Source: Pseudochrobactrum kiredjianiae
GTDB lineage: Bacteria; Pseudomonadota; Alphaproteobacteria; Rhizobiales; Rhizobiaceae
Reading direction: 5' to 3'
Length of the DNA: 64,000 bases
Assembly (NCBI RefSeq): GCF_030362795.1
Contig: NZ_JAUCBM010000006.1
Location: 1-64,000, forward strand
Position 1 is the first letter of the stretch. Each line of letters begins with the position of its first letter. The notes beneath the pieces are model-generated. The model saw only the letters and a list, made by a program, of their open reading frames with translations. It ran no database searches and was not told the DNA's origin. Both the position numbers and the translations under genes were made by a program. This document shows, piece after piece, positions 18,782-28,559 of the stretch.

Positions 18782-19657
18782 ATGTCAGCAACAGAGACCT
18801 CACCAAACACCATCTTCGACAATGCATTGCTGCAAATGCGCCTGAAGCGGGCAATGCGCCGCAATATCAGTGGTGCGGATTTCTTGCTGGAACGCGCTGT
18901 GCAGGATTTGGAAGACCGGCTCTCAACTGTTGAACGCCAATTTACCCGTGCTGTTATCCTCAATCCCTATACATCCTCTCTGAGCCTCTCTTTGCAACAG
19001 TCCGGCAAAGCAGAAGTGATTGAGACGGTTGAATATCAATCACAGGACAGCACAGAATATCTGCCGCTTGAACCACAGAGTGCGGATTTGATTATCTCAT
19101 TGCTGTCGCTGCAATTTACCAATGACACACCGGGTCTGATGATGCAGATCAAACAGGCGCTGAAACCTGACGGCTTGTTTCTCGGTTGTATGGTGGGTGC
19201 GGGGACGCTCGGCGAATTGCGTGAATCGCTGTTGCAGGCGGAATCTGAACTCACCGGCGGGGTCAGCCCGCGCGTGGCACCTTTTGCAGATGTGCGCGAT
19301 GGCGGTGCTCTGTTGCAGCGAGCCGGTTATGCCCTGCCTGTCACCGACATTGAGAATGTCACTGTGCGTTATGACAATATGTTGGCATTGATGGCAGATA
19401 TTCGCGCTATGGGCATGAGCAACAGCCTGACCGGTCGCTCCCGCAAACCGGTTAGCCGCCGCCTCTTTATGCGGGCTGCGGAAATCTATGCAGAACGCTT
19501 CAGCGATCCAGACGGGCGTATCCGTGCGACATTCTCATTCATCTGGATGTCCGGCTGGGCGCCTCATGCCTCACAGCAGCAACCCCTGAAACCAGGATCG
19601 GCCAAAGCTTCCCTTGCGGAAGCTCTGCTTGAAACGGAAAAGAAATCAAAAGATTAG
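18782..19657 (+). CDS. SAM-dependent methyltransferase-like protein (NDUFAF5/BioC-like)
   Basis: Resembles the alphaproteobacterial relatives of NDUFAF5, a mitochondrial complex I assembly factor that hydroxylates an Arg. The N-terminus FDNALLQMRLKRA ... ADFLLERAVQDLEDRL is the family pattern. The usual glycine-rich SAM motif is degenerate (VILNPYTSSL). 291 residues from ATG 18782; an ATG at 18758 adds 8 residues. The stop codon TAG lies inside a family A repeat. Divergent from comF. Confidence 0.8.
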   Translation: MSATETSPNTIFDNALLQMRLKRAMRRNISGADFLLERAVQDLEDRLSTVERQFTRAVILNPYTSSLSLSLQQSGKAEVIETVEYQSQDSTEYLPLEPQSADLIISLLSLQFTNDTPGLMMQIKQALKPDGLFLGCMVGAGTLGELRESLLQAESELTGGVSPRVAPFADVRDGGALLQRAGYALPVTDIENVTVRYDNMLALMADIRAMGMSNSLTGRSRKPVSRRLFMRAAEIYAERFSDPDGRIRATFSFIWMSGWAPHASQQQPLKPGSAKASLAEALLETEKKSKD

Positions 19658-19760
19658 AGCGCCGTGTGCCAGACTTGGCACACAAAGGTCGCTCTAACAC
19701 TTTAAAATTAGAGCATAATTTCACCTTAAACTGATCCAATTTTTAAGAATTATGCTCTAA
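19654..19760. repeat. Dispersed palindromic repeat (family A), full length
   Basis: 107 bp: TTAGAGCGCCGTGTGCCAGAC...GCTCTAA, short spacer, then TTAGAGCATAATTTCACC...ATTATGCTCTAA. It exactly fills the gap between two convergent genes, supplies the stop codon of the left one, and ends at the base before the stop codon of the right one. Confidence 0.88.
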
Positions 19761-20117
19761 TCAGCAATCACCCTGCTGGGTGCCGTCACGGCCAATCACG
19801 CATACTGATTCCGGCGAGGATTGCAGCAGGCTTTTGCGCTCAATATAGGATTTGTCAGTTGCGCCGCGCTGAATAGAGCCGGTAGACATCATATCCACGC
19901 CTGCCGGAAATAATGATTGTGCAGTCTGCTTATTGGCTTTTTGACTTAGCACCGGCACGATAACAAGCGTCAGCGCCACAACGGCAGAGCCGAACAGCAG
20001 GATGCAGCGAACAAATCCGCTTTTTGCAACCGACTGAAAGCCAGCTTTTGCATCTTCATCATCTTTAAAAAAGTCTGTCAGAAATTCCGACTGATACTCA
20101 CTGCGGTTACTACTCAT
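19761..20117 (-). CDS. Small single-pass membrane protein, unknown
   Basis: 118 residues. Cytoplasmic N-terminus rich in Ser/Glu/Asp, one transmembrane helix (about 37-57), then a periplasmic tail with two Cys near the C-terminus (SVCVIG and QGDC), which could form a disulfide. I recognise no family. ATG 20117 has GGAG at 7 nt and is preferred over the in-frame ATG 20123 and the start at 20147. Confidence 0.7.
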   Translation of the reverse strand: MSSNRSEYQSEFLTDFFKDDEDAKAGFQSVAKSGFVRCILLFGSAVVALTLVIVPVLSQKANKQTAQSLFPAGVDMMSTGSIQRGATDKSYIERKSLLQSSPESVCVIGRDGTQQGDC

Positions 20118-20240
20118 CGTCATACTCCGGCGCGATAAAGCTACCATGCGCTATGACGGTGAATCATCCATTAACGTGAACGTAAAAATTGCCCGAAAAA
20201 TACAAAAACTGCCCGTATCTATAAAGCTTCTGTCCGGATT

Positions 20241-20651
20241 TTACAGAAGATCCATCAGGAAAGGGATCAGTGGCTCATCGGCAGGCGGCATCGGATAAGA
20301 GCGCAGATCTTGAGGGCGCACCCATTTCAGTGCCTGCCCTTCCATCGAGCGGGCAATCCCCTCATAGCGACGACAGATATAAAGCGGCATCAGCAGATGA
20401 AATTTTTCATAAGCATAGCTGGCAAAGGTCAGCGGTGCGAGGCAGGCATGTTTGGTGATGATGCCCAGTTCTTCCTGCAATTCACGGATCAGCGCATCTT
20501 CCGGCGTTTCGCCGCTTTCAACCTTGCCGCCCGGAAACTCCCAAAGACCGGCCAGATTTTTGCCTTCAGGCCGTTGTGCCAGCAAAATACGGCCATCCGC
20601 ATCAATCAGCGCACAGGCTGCTACCAGCACAATCTTTTTGCCTTCAGTCAT
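20241..20651 (-). CDS. mutT: MutT-like nudix hydrolase (8-oxo-dGTP diphosphatase)
   Basis: Removes 8-oxo-dGTP from the nucleotide pool to prevent mutation. 136 residues. The nudix box is complete, starting GGKVESGET and ending RELQEELGI. Length and the LWEFPGGK context fit MutT. ATG 20651 is used; the preceding codon is TTG. Third gene of the argJ-GNAT-mutT run, with a 10-bp gap from the GNAT gene, an arrangement common in Rhizobiales. Confidence 0.94.
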   Translation of the reverse strand: MTEGKKIVLVAACALIDADGRILLAQRPEGKNLAGLWEFPGGKVESGETPEDALIRELQEELGIITKHACLAPLTFASYAYEKFHLLMPLYICRRYEGIARSMEGQALKWVRPQDLRSYPMPPADEPLIPFLMDLL

Positions 20652-20661
20652 CAAACTCTAC

Positions 20662-21423
20662 CTATCTGCAATAATAAATATAATCATAGACAGTGGAGAA
20701 ACCTAATCCCTGATACAAAGCCCGTGCTGCATGATTGGCTGTTTCCACCTGCAACCAGAACCAGTGATCTCCGCGGGATAAGGCCTGCGCCATCTCATTC
20801 AGTACCAGCGCTTTTGCAAAACCGCGGCGTCTGAACGTTTCACCAATACACAAATCCAGCAAACCGGTATAGCCGTTCTCGCTCACACACAGCAGTGTTG
20901 CCGCAGGTTCAGCACCGGAAAATCCGGCAATGACATATTTCTGAGGCTGAATTGAGCTTAATACTTTGGCCAACCCTTCGATCTGCGGTTCAGGCCGGTT
21001 ATGAAACGCACCAGATATCCGGCTATAGCCGATCTCCTGATCGTCGCGAAAATGCACCAGCAGCAACGGCAGTCGTGGCTGCGGAGCTTTCAAAAAGGCA
21101 TTATCGCGCAAATCACAGGTCATGACCGATGATCCGCCCGCGGTCGTATAACCGCGCGCGCTCAGATAATCAGCCAAGGCAGGTGGTGCGAGCGGTGTCA
21201 GCCGGAAAACCGGCTGTTTGCCTTGCGCTGTAAACAGCGCTTCACAGGCTTCCACCCGCTGCACCAGATCCGCATCATCGGACGAATTCAATAAATTGAC
21301 GGAATTGCCACGTTTTGAAGGATAATAGGGCGTCAGTTGAACAGCCCAGTCACCGAAATGCGTGACCTGCGCTGCGGGCCATGCGCGAAAACCAAGCTCT
21401 TCAAACTGACGAATTTCAGACAT
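20662..21423 (-). CDS. GNAT family N-acetyltransferase
   Basis: Acetyl-CoA-dependent acyltransferase of unknown substrate. 253 residues: an N-terminal extension of about 120 residues, then a GNAT fold with the acetyl-CoA loop FRRRGFAKALVLNEMA (about 200) and the C-terminal NHAARALYQGLGF segment. ATG 21423 shares one base with the argJ stop codon (TGATG), so it is coupled to argJ. Neighbourhood does not reveal its substrate. Confidence 0.88.
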   Translation of the reverse strand: MSEIRQFEELGFRAWPAAQVTHFGDWAVQLTPYYPSKRGNSVNLLNSSDDADLVQRVEACEALFTAQGKQPVFRLTPLAPPALADYLSARGYTTAGGSSVMTCDLRDNAFLKAPQPRLPLLLVHFRDDQEIGYSRISGAFHNRPEPQIEGLAKVLSSIQPQKYVIAGFSGAEPAATLLCVSENGYTGLLDLCIGETFRRRGFAKALVLNEMAQALSRGDHWFWLQVETANHAARALYQGLGFSTVYDYIYYCR

Positions 21424-22664
21424 CACGACCGGTAATCACCGTTAATAGCCACATATTCCTTGGTCAGGTCACAGGTCCAGACAGTCGCCGTTCCTTCCCC
21501 CATCCCAAGTTCAACCGTGATGAGGATATCCTCACCCTTCATATAGTCAGAAGCAGCAGCTTCCGAATAATCAGGATCGCGTTCGCCATCGACCGCTACA
21601 CGAATACCGCCAAAGCTGATCGCCAGACGATCACGGTCGGCAGGTTCACCCGCCTTACCAACGGCCATCACCACGCGCCCCCAATTGGCATCTTCACCGG
21701 CAGCAGCGGTTTTTACCAGCGGAGAATTGGCAATCGACAGGCCAATGCGCTTGGCAGATACATCGGAAACCGCACCTTTAACGGTGATTTCCAGCATTTT
21801 GCGCGCGCCTTCACCATCACGCACCACTTGCAGTGCCAGATTCTTCAAAAGCTTGCGCAAACCACGGTCAAATTCCACCAGACGCTCATCATTCAATGCA
21901 GTGACTGCAACCGCACCGCGCTCAGCGGCTGTACCGGTGGCAAACAACATCAGCGTATCGGAAGTGGACGTGTCACTGTCTACGGTCACCGCATTGAAGC
22001 TGGAATCCACCGCTTTGGACAACATGGCTTGCAGCACATCAGAAGCAATCGGTGCATCCGTCACAACAAAGGACAGCATTGTCGCCATGTCAGGCGCAAT
22101 CATACCCGCACCTTTGGCAATACCGTTAATCGTGACCGGAACGCTGCCGAGCAACACAGTTTCCGTTGCCACTTTCGGATAAGTATCCGTGGTCATGATC
22201 GCTTTGGCTGCTTCCAGCCAGCCATCATTATCAGCACGCGCGTTCATATCGCCGAACAGATGCGAAAACTTACCGGCATCCAGCGGTTCACCGATCACAC
22301 CAGTTGAAGCGAGAAAGATTTCATGGGATTCACAGCCCAGCGCTTCGCAAGCAGCTTTGGCTGTCGCTTCTGTGGTTTCGCGCCCCTTTTTACCAGTAAA
22401 AGCATTGGCATTACCGGAATTCACGATCACAGCTTTGGCTGTGCCGTGCTTCAGACTCTCACGGCAAAAATCCACCGGCGCTGACGGGCATTTAGAGCGG
22501 GTAAAAACACCGGCAACCGATGCAGGCTGGTCAAACACCATCATCAGCACATCTGTCCGGTTTTTATATTTAATCCCCGTTTCGGCTGTGGCCATTCGCA
22601 CACCGGTAATCACCGGCATGGCAGGATAATGTTTTGGTGCGAGCGGAGAAACTGTCGAAGACAT
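21423..22664 (-). CDS. argJ: Bifunctional glutamate N-acetyltransferase/amino-acid acetyltransferase ArgJ
   Basis: Recycles the acetyl group from N-acetylornithine to glutamate in arginine synthesis. The 413-residue precursor is expected to cleave itself before Thr in the motif [12 protein letters not shown] (about residue 195), giving alpha and beta chains, with that Thr as nucleophile. The C-terminal NGDYRS end is also typical. It begins an operon with the GNAT and mutT genes. Confidence 0.97.
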   Translation of the reverse strand: MSSTVSPLAPKHYPAMPVITGVRMATAETGIKYKNRTDVLMMVFDQPASVAGVFTRSKCPSAPVDFCRESLKHGTAKAVIVNSGNANAFTGKKGRETTEATAKAACEALGCESHEIFLASTGVIGEPLDAGKFSHLFGDMNARADNDGWLEAAKAIMTTDTYPKVATETVLLGSVPVTINGIAKGAGMIAPDMATMLSFVVTDAPIASDVLQAMLSKAVDSSFNAVTVDSDTSTSDTLMLFATGTAAERGAVAVTALNDERLVEFDRGLRKLLKNLALQVVRDGEGARKMLEITVKGAVSDVSAKRIGLSIANSPLVKTAAAGEDANWGRVVMAVGKAGEPADRDRLAISFGGIRVAVDGERDPDYSEAAASDYMKGEDILITVELGMGEGTATVWTCDLTKEYVAINGDYRS

Positions 22665-22975
22665 GCGTGCCTCAAAAAAATAAAAGCATTTCCGGTAAAA
22701 CTGGCCGATAAAACCGGGATGAGTTTTACATCAGGAAAATGTGGCTGAATACGAACGGGCTTAACCCGATATAAAACAGCGCATCACAGCGTTTGTTGAA
22801 ATGCAATCCGCACCACAAATCACCCGCCATTTCACCTCAGGTCGCAGTCAATAAATGATGGTTAGGCTTAAAATGCAATCACCTGCCCGAAATAATCAGG
22901 GCAGGTGATCAATTTTATCAATCTATATAGTAAACTAGCCAAATTGGCATTGCTGACTTTACAAAATGAGAAGTC
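22665..22975. other. argJ upstream region with PPIase terminator
   Basis: 310 bp between argJ and the parvulin gene on the same strand. Apart from the hairpin at 22878-22909 no feature stands out; the argJ promoter presumably lies in 22680-22870. Confidence 0.45.
22878..22909 (-). terminator. Terminator of the parvulin gene
   Basis: ATCACCTGCCC and GGGCAGGTGAT form a perfect 11-bp stem with a 10-nt loop. The T-tract on the minus strand (after TTGCA) is short. Confidence 0.65.
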
Positions 22976-23899
22976 TTATTCCGCTGTTTTTGCGGCTGCA
23001 TCCTGTGCGTCAGCGGCTTCTTTCATCGCTTTGGCAACAGCTTCGTCTTCATAAGTGATTTTCGAACCGTCACGCAGCTTCTTGACCATTTCGATATATT
23101 TTTCGCGAATGAGGATCGAACGAACCTGTTCTTTCACTTCATCAAATGCAGGTGGCTGCTGCTGGCGCTTATCTTCCAGCTTGATGATGTGATAGCCGAA
23201 CTGCGATTTAACAGGCTCTTTAGTGTATCCGCCGACTTCCAATGCGAAAGCCGCTTTTTCAAATTCAGGCACCATCATGCCTTCGCCGAAATAGCCGAGA
23301 TCACCGCCCTGCGAAGCAGAACCGTCAGTCGAGCTTTCCTTGGCCAGATCTTCAAACTTAGCGCCGCCTTCAAGCTTTTTGATAATCGCCTTGGCTTCGT
23401 CTTCAGTTTTTACGAGAATATGACGCGCACGCACTTCGTTCTTCGCAGGCATTGCTGCGATTTCCTTGTCGTAACGACCACGAACTTCTGCATCCGAAAT
23501 CTTGTCGACGATTGCAGTCTGGAAATATTCATTATGCAGCGCGCGGTCTTTCAGGAACTCAATGCGCTGTTTGAAATCTGCACTATCGTCCAGCTTGTCG
23601 GTTTTAGCGGCTGCAGCCAGAACTTTGATATCAACCAGAGCGGCGAGTGCAGCAAGACGACGCTGATCATCCGGCAAACGGGAGAATTGCGGGTCCAGAT
23701 CGCTTGACGCCTGATCAACTTCACCCTGTGTCAGCTTAACGCCGTTCACAGTGGCAAGAACTTTTGTCGGGTCAGCTTTTTCCGCCGGTTTCGCTGCTTC
23801 AGTCTTTGCAGCGGCGTCCTGTGCATAGGCACCGGTTGCAGCAGTAGACAAAAGCAAGCCGGTTGCCAGTTGAATCAGGACTTTACGGGTACGGGTCAT
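22976..23899 (-). CDS. Periplasmic peptidyl-prolyl isomerase (parvulin/SurA-like)
   Basis: Folding helper for exported proteins. 307 residues: signal peptide (1-26, ending AYA), an SurA-N-like helical segment (about 45-130), and a parvulin domain (about 145-250) with the signature RARHILVKTEDEA and GGDLGYFGEGMMVPEFEKA. An Ala/Lys-rich AQDAAAKTE motif occurs just after the signal peptide and again at the very C-terminus. GAAGGAG precedes ATG 23899. Divergent from secA, which delivers its likely clients. Confidence 0.94.
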   Translation of the reverse strand: MTRTRKVLIQLATGLLLSTAATGAYAQDAAAKTEAAKPAEKADPTKVLATVNGVKLTQGEVDQASSDLDPQFSRLPDDQRRLAALAALVDIKVLAAAAKTDKLDDSADFKQRIEFLKDRALHNEYFQTAIVDKISDAEVRGRYDKEIAAMPAKNEVRARHILVKTEDEAKAIIKKLEGGAKFEDLAKESSTDGSASQGGDLGYFGEGMMVPEFEKAAFALEVGGYTKEPVKSQFGYHIIKLEDKRQQQPPAFDEVKEQVRSILIREKYIEMVKKLRDGSKITYEDEAVAKAMKEAADAQDAAAKTAE

Positions 23900-24290
23900 C
23901 AGTGATTTCTCCTTCGGGGACGAAGTACCGTCCCAAGAATAAGGCAGAATTTTGCTGCTTCAGTGTATATGTGATAAAGCAGAAGCGTTTTAAGGCGATA
24001 TGGCAATTTTCTGCACAGTATATCTATCTCAGCAGCAATAACTCTCTTTATTATGCATATATAATCGCATTGCAAAGACCTATCGCTGTCGTCAAATCAT
24101 TGACATCGCCGCCCTCCCCTCTTATCTGTCCATCGGCTTTGCGTCCATAGAGCTGCCAGAGAGAAATTACGCGAAATGTCTTTTCGACAGCGTGTTTTCT
24201 TGCCATAAGTCTCGCATAAACAAATAAAGCCGATGTCAGAGCGCCGCTCAGGCGGCGACAATTGGCTGAAGATTTAAGAAAGGACCAGCA
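23900..24290. other. Divergent promoter region of PPIase gene and secA
   Basis: 390 bp without a credible gene. It contains a small GCCGCTCAGGCGGC hairpin at about 24242, near the start of the secA leader. Promoters for both directions must be here, but none is certain by eye. Confidence 0.45.
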
Positions 24291-27002
24291 ATGGTCAGCT
24301 TTGGCGGTCTCGCCCGTATGGTTTTCGGCTCATCCAATGAGCGTCGTATCAAAGGTCTTCGTCCTCGCGCAGCAGCGATCACTGCGCTTGAGAAACAATA
24401 TGAAGCGCTGAGCGATGCCCAACTGCAGGCGAAAACGGATGAGTTCCGCGCCCTGCTCAAAAACGGCAAGACGCTGGATGACATTCTTCCTGATGCTTTC
24501 GCCACTGTGCGTGAAGCCGCAAAACGTGCTCTCGGCATGCGCCCGTTTGATGTGCAGCTGATCGGTGGCATGGTGCTGCATGACCGCTCCATCGCGGAAA
24601 TGCGCACCGGTGAAGGTAAAACCCTGATGGCAACCCTGCCGGTTTACCTCAACGCGATCGAAGGTAAGGGCGTGCATGTCGTTACCGTCAACGACTATCT
24701 CGCCACCCGTGACGCGCAGACCATGGGCGTGTTGTATAACTATCTCGGCCTGACTGTGGGTGTGATTGCGCATGGCCTTGATGACGACCAGCGCCGTGAG
24801 GCCTATGCCTGCGATATCACCTACGCAACCAATAACGAACTCGGCTTCGATTATCTGCGCGATAATATGAAATATGAACGCGCCCAGATGGTGCAGCGTG
24901 AACATAACTACGCCATCGTCGATGAAGTTGATTCGATCCTTATTGACGAAGCCCGTACACCGCTGATCATTTCCGGCCCGCTGGAAGACCGCTCAGACTT
25001 CTATTCGCTGATCGATACCTTCATTCCGCAATTGCTGCCGGAAGACTACGAAGTTGATGAAAAGCAGAAGACCGCGATCTTCACCGAAGTCGGCACTGAA
25101 AAAATCGAAAAACTGCTTGAAGCTGCCGGTCATCTGAAAGGTGAAAGCCTTTACGATATTGAGAATGTGGCAGTTGTTCACCACCTCAACAATGCCCTGC
25201 GCGCCCATAAGCTGTTCCAGCTCGACAAGGATTACATCGTTCGCAATGATGAACTGGTCATCATCGACGAGTTCACCGGTCGTATGATGCCGGGTCGCCG
25301 TTATTCGGAAGGTCTGCATCAGGCACTGGAAGCCAAAGAAAAGGTCACGATCCAGCCTGAAAACCAGACACTGGCCTCGATCACATTCCAGAACTATTTC
25401 CGTATGTATAAAAAACTGGCCGGTATGACTGGTACTGCGGCAACGGAAGCGGAAGAATTCGGCAATATTTATGGTCTTGATGTTGCAATCATTCCGACCA
25501 ACCTGCCGGTTGCCCGTATTGATGCGGATGATGAAGTTTACCGCACCGTTGATGAAAAATATAAAGCGATCATCCGCGATATCCGTGAAGCCCATGAAAA
25601 GGGCCAGCCGGTACTGGTTGGTACCACATCGATCGAAAAATCCGAGCTGCTTGCAGAACGTCTGAAAAAAGACGGCGTAAAAGATATTCAGGTTCTGAAT
25701 GCCCGTTATCACGAGCAGGAAGCCTATATCGTGGCGCAGGCCGGTGTACCGGGTGCAATTACGATTGCGACCAATATGGCCGGTCGCGGTACCGATATTC
25801 AGCTCGGCGGTAACTTGGAAATGCGTACACAGGTCGAGCTGGCTGACGTGCCTGCCGGTCCTGAGCGCGATGCCAAAATTAAAGAACTGAAAGCCGATAT
25901 CGCCAAAAAGAAAGAACAGGCACTGGCTGCCGGTGGTCTTTATGTTCTGGCGACTGAACGTCATGAAAGCCGCCGTATCGACAATCAGCTGCGCGGTCGT
26001 TCCGGCCGTCAGGGCGATCCGGGCAAATCGAAGTTCTTCCTGTCTTTGCAGGATGATCTGATGCGCATTTTTGGCTCTGACCGTATGGACAGTATGCTCC
26101 AAAAACTCGGTCTCAAAGAAGACGAAGCTATTGTGCATCCGTGGATCAACAAAGCGCTGGAAAAGGCTCAGAAAAAAGTCGAAGCCCGCAACTTTGAAAT
26201 CCGCAAAAACCTGCTCAAATATGACGATGTGATGAATGATCAGCGTAAGGTGATCTTCGACCAGCGTCTGGAAATGATGGATGCTGAAGATCTGACCGAG
26301 ACGGTCGATGAAATGCGCCATGAAGTGATCGAGGATATGGTACGTGCCCATATTCCTGAAAATGCCTATGCTGAACAGTGGCGCGTTCCGGAGCTCAAAG
26401 AAGAGGTTCTAAAAGTCCTCAATCTTGATCTGCCGGTCGATCTCTGGGCTGCTGAAGAAGGCATTGCTGAAGAACAGATCGAAGAGCGCATCAAGGAAGC
26501 AGCAGATAAAGCCGCAGCAGACCGCGCAGAGCGTTTTGGTCCGCAGATCATGGCCTATGTGCAGAAATCCGTTATTCTGCAGTCACTGGACAATCTGTGG
26601 CGTGAGCATCTGGTCAACCTCGACCATTTGCGTTCCGTGGTTGGCTTCCGTGGTTATGCCCAGCGCGATCCGCTGAACGAATATAAGACCGAAGGCTTTG
26701 AGCTGTTTCAGGCAATGCTTTCCAACCTGCGTGAAGTTGTGACATCGCAGCTGATGCGCGTCGAAATCATGCGTGAAGAACCACAGCCGGAACTGCCGGA
26801 AATGCATGCGCATCATATTGATGGCACAACCGGTGAGGATGAGTTCAGCGAAGGCCCTCGTCTGGTAGACAGCGATCGTTTTGTTGATCCTGCCGACCGC
26901 AATCCGGCTGATCCGTCCACATGGGGTCGTATTGCCCGTAATGAAGCCTGTCCTTGCGGCTCCGGCAAGAAGTTCAAACATTGCCACGGCGCTTTTGCTT
27001 AA
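24291..27002 (+). CDS. secA: Preprotein translocase ATPase SecA
   Basis: Motor that pushes unfolded preproteins through SecYEG. The 903-residue product has Walker A MRTGEGKT (about 102-109), [16 protein letters not shown], the preprotein cross-linking and helical scaffold domains, and the C-terminal zinc-binding SEC-C motif [14 protein letters not shown], which also contacts SecB and ribosomes. AAGGA precedes ATG 24291 at 7 nt. A clear terminator follows. Confidence 0.99.
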   Translation: MVSFGGLARMVFGSSNERRIKGLRPRAAAITALEKQYEALSDAQLQAKTDEFRALLKNGKTLDDILPDAFATVREAAKRALGMRPFDVQLIGGMVLHDRSIAEMRTGEGKTLMATLPVYLNAIEGKGVHVVTVNDYLATRDAQTMGVLYNYLGLTVGVIAHGLDDDQRREAYACDITYATNNELGFDYLRDNMKYERAQMVQREHNYAIVDEVDSILIDEARTPLIISGPLEDRSDFYSLIDTFIPQLLPEDYEVDEKQKTAIFTEVGTEKIEKLLEAAGHLKGESLYDIENVAVVHHLNNALRAHKLFQLDKDYIVRNDELVIIDEFTGRMMPGRRYSEGLHQALEAKEKVTIQPENQTLASITFQNYFRMYKKLAGMTGTAATEAEEFGNIYGLDVAIIPTNLPVARIDADDEVYRTVDEKYKAIIRDIREAHEKGQPVLVGTTSIEKSELLAERLKKDGVKDIQVLNARYHEQEAYIVAQAGVPGAITIATNMAGRGTDIQLGGNLEMRTQVELADVPAGPERDAKIKELKADIAKKKEQALAAGGLYVLATERHESRRIDNQLRGRSGRQGDPGKSKFFLSLQDDLMRIFGSDRMDSMLQKLGLKEDEAIVHPWINKALEKAQKKVEARNFEIRKNLLKYDDVMNDQRKVIFDQRLEMMDAEDLTETVDEMRHEVIEDMVRAHIPENAYAEQWRVPELKEEVLKVLNLDLPVDLWAAEEGIAEEQIEERIKEAADKAAADRAERFGPQIMAYVQKSVILQSLDNLWREHLVNLDHLRSVVGFRGYAQRDPLNEYKTEGFELFQAMLSNLREVVTSQLMRVEIMREEPQPELPEMHAHHIDGTTGEDEFSEGPRLVDSDRFVDPADRNPADPSTWGRIARNEACPCGSGKKFKHCHGAFA

Positions 27003-27022
27003 GCGATAAGACCAACGAATAG

Positions 27023-27060
27023 AAAACACCGCCTGTTCATCACAGGCGGTGTTTTCTTTT
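27023..27060 (+). terminator. Terminator of secA
   Basis: AAAACACCGCCTGT, short loop, ACAGGCGGTGTTTTCTTTT. Confidence 0.9.
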
Positions 27061-27095
27061 GTGGCAAGCACATAGACTGACTTTTAAACTATTCT

Positions 27096-28550
27096 GTGCG
27101 ACAGTATCTGCATAGTAAAGCATTTCCGGAAAACACATTGCCTGCAAAATTTCAGATCACATCACTGGCTGAAAAAATGCTGCCTGCAAGGCTTGCAGCG
27201 CAATTGCGCCCGTTTCTGTTGCGCGCTGAGGGCTTATTCTCCGGTGATGATGAGCAGGCACAAGCCAAACGCTCATCCCTGATTGCCTTTGCAATCCGCA
27301 TTGCCGGTGCGGCTTTGGCCTTGCTCTCTCAAGTGGTGCTTGCGCGTCTTATGGGCAGCTTTGAGTTTGGTATCTATGTCCTTGTCTGGACGGTTACGCT
27401 AATACTGGGTGATCTTGCCTGCTTTGGTTTTCACACCACAATCATCCGCTATGTACCGCAATATCTGCAAAAACATCAGACTGATGACGCGCGTGGTATT
27501 CTGCGCACCGGTCCCGTCTTTGCCCTCATCAGTGCCAGTATTATTACGCTGATTGCGATACTGGTGCTTAATAGTCTGAGCACAGAATTCGAACCCTATT
27601 ACTGGCCGGCCTTCCTGATTGGTGTTCTTTGTATTCCGGCCATTGCGCTGGGCAATATTTCAGACGGCACTGCGCGCTCGCAAGGCTGGATTCTATCGGC
27701 TCTCAGCCCCGGCTATGTTTTGCGGCCGCTGATGATGCTGCTGATCTTTGTTCTTCTCCTGCTCACCGGATGGGAAGCACAGGCCACAACGGCACTGATT
27801 GCCGCTTTTTCCGGTACAAGCCTCACAGTGATCGGGCAGCAAATCTTTTTGCGCAATCGTATCTCCAGAGTTCTGCCCAAAGGCGCCTCACACTACCATC
27901 TTCGGGAATGGATACGGGTTTCCCTGCCGATCTTCCTCATCGAAGGCTTCTTCTTTCTGCTCATCAATATTGATGTGCTAATGGTTGGCCGAATGATGGA
28001 ACCGGATAGTGTGGCACTGTATTTTGCTGTCACCAAAGTGCTGGCGCTGGCGCATTTCGTTTATTTTGCAGTCAAATCCAGTGTCGCTCAGCGCTATTCT
28101 CAATTGCTGCATAGCGGTGATACGCAAGCCTTTCAGGATTTTGCACGCAATTCCGCCCGCTGGACATTCTGGCCAACCCTCTTACTGGGATTGCTGCTGC
28201 TTGCAGGTGGCTGGCCGCTGCTGGCGCTGTTCGGCCATGAATTCACGCAAGGCTATCCGCTGTTGTTCATTCTGATTTTCGGCGTGATTGCCCGTGCCAG
28301 TGTTGGCCCTTGTGAGAGTTTGCTCTCCATGTCCGGCAATCAGAATATCTGCGCCCTGCTGTATGCCTTGGCTCTGGTTGTAAATGTCAGTCTCAATCTG
28401 ACGCTGATCCCGCTGCTGGGCTTGAGCGGAGCGGCGATTGCAACGGTATGTGCAATGGCAACGGAAGCCGCCACGCTTTCTTATGCAGTGCGTAAATATT
28501 TGGGGATCACAATGTTCGTCTTTTGCCCATCAGCCAAAGCGTCAGGATAA
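27096..28550 (+). CDS. Polysaccharide flippase-like membrane protein (Wzx/MATE-like)
   Basis: Multi-pass membrane protein of the MOP superfamily. About 12-14 transmembrane segments are visible from residue 64 on, with the N-terminal RIAGAALALLSQVVLARLMG pattern typical of lipid-linked oligosaccharide flippases. The start is uncertain: GTG 27096 has no ribosome site; TTG 27138 (GGAAAA upstream) or ATG 27177 are possible. The next gene starts 9 bp after its stop and encodes a CelD-like acyltransferase, so the pair may serve one cell-surface glycan. No glycosyltransferase is next to them, so substrate is unknown. Confidence 0.85.
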   Translation: MRQYLHSKAFPENTLPAKFQITSLAEKMLPARLAAQLRPFLLRAEGLFSGDDEQAQAKRSSLIAFAIRIAGAALALLSQVVLARLMGSFEFGIYVLVWTVTLILGDLACFGFHTTIIRYVPQYLQKHQTDDARGILRTGPVFALISASIITLIAILVLNSLSTEFEPYYWPAFLIGVLCIPAIALGNISDGTARSQGWILSALSPGYVLRPLMMLLIFVLLLLTGWEAQATTALIAAFSGTSLTVIGQQIFLRNRISRVLPKGASHYHLREWIRVSLPIFLIEGFFFLLINIDVLMVGRMMEPDSVALYFAVTKVLALAHFVYFAVKSSVAQRYSQLLHSGDTQAFQDFARNSARWTFWPTLLLGLLLLAGGWPLLALFGHEFTQGYPLLFILIFGVIARASVGPCESLLSMSGNQNICALLYALALVVNVSLNLTLIPLLGLSGAAIATVCAMATEAATLSYAVRKYLGITMFVFCPSAKASG

Positions 28551-28559
28551 GGATCGTCC

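Noticed and set aside
24993-26351. 452-codon minus-strand ORF inside secA
   Set aside because: Antisense shadow of secA; composition is typical of a mirrored reading frame.
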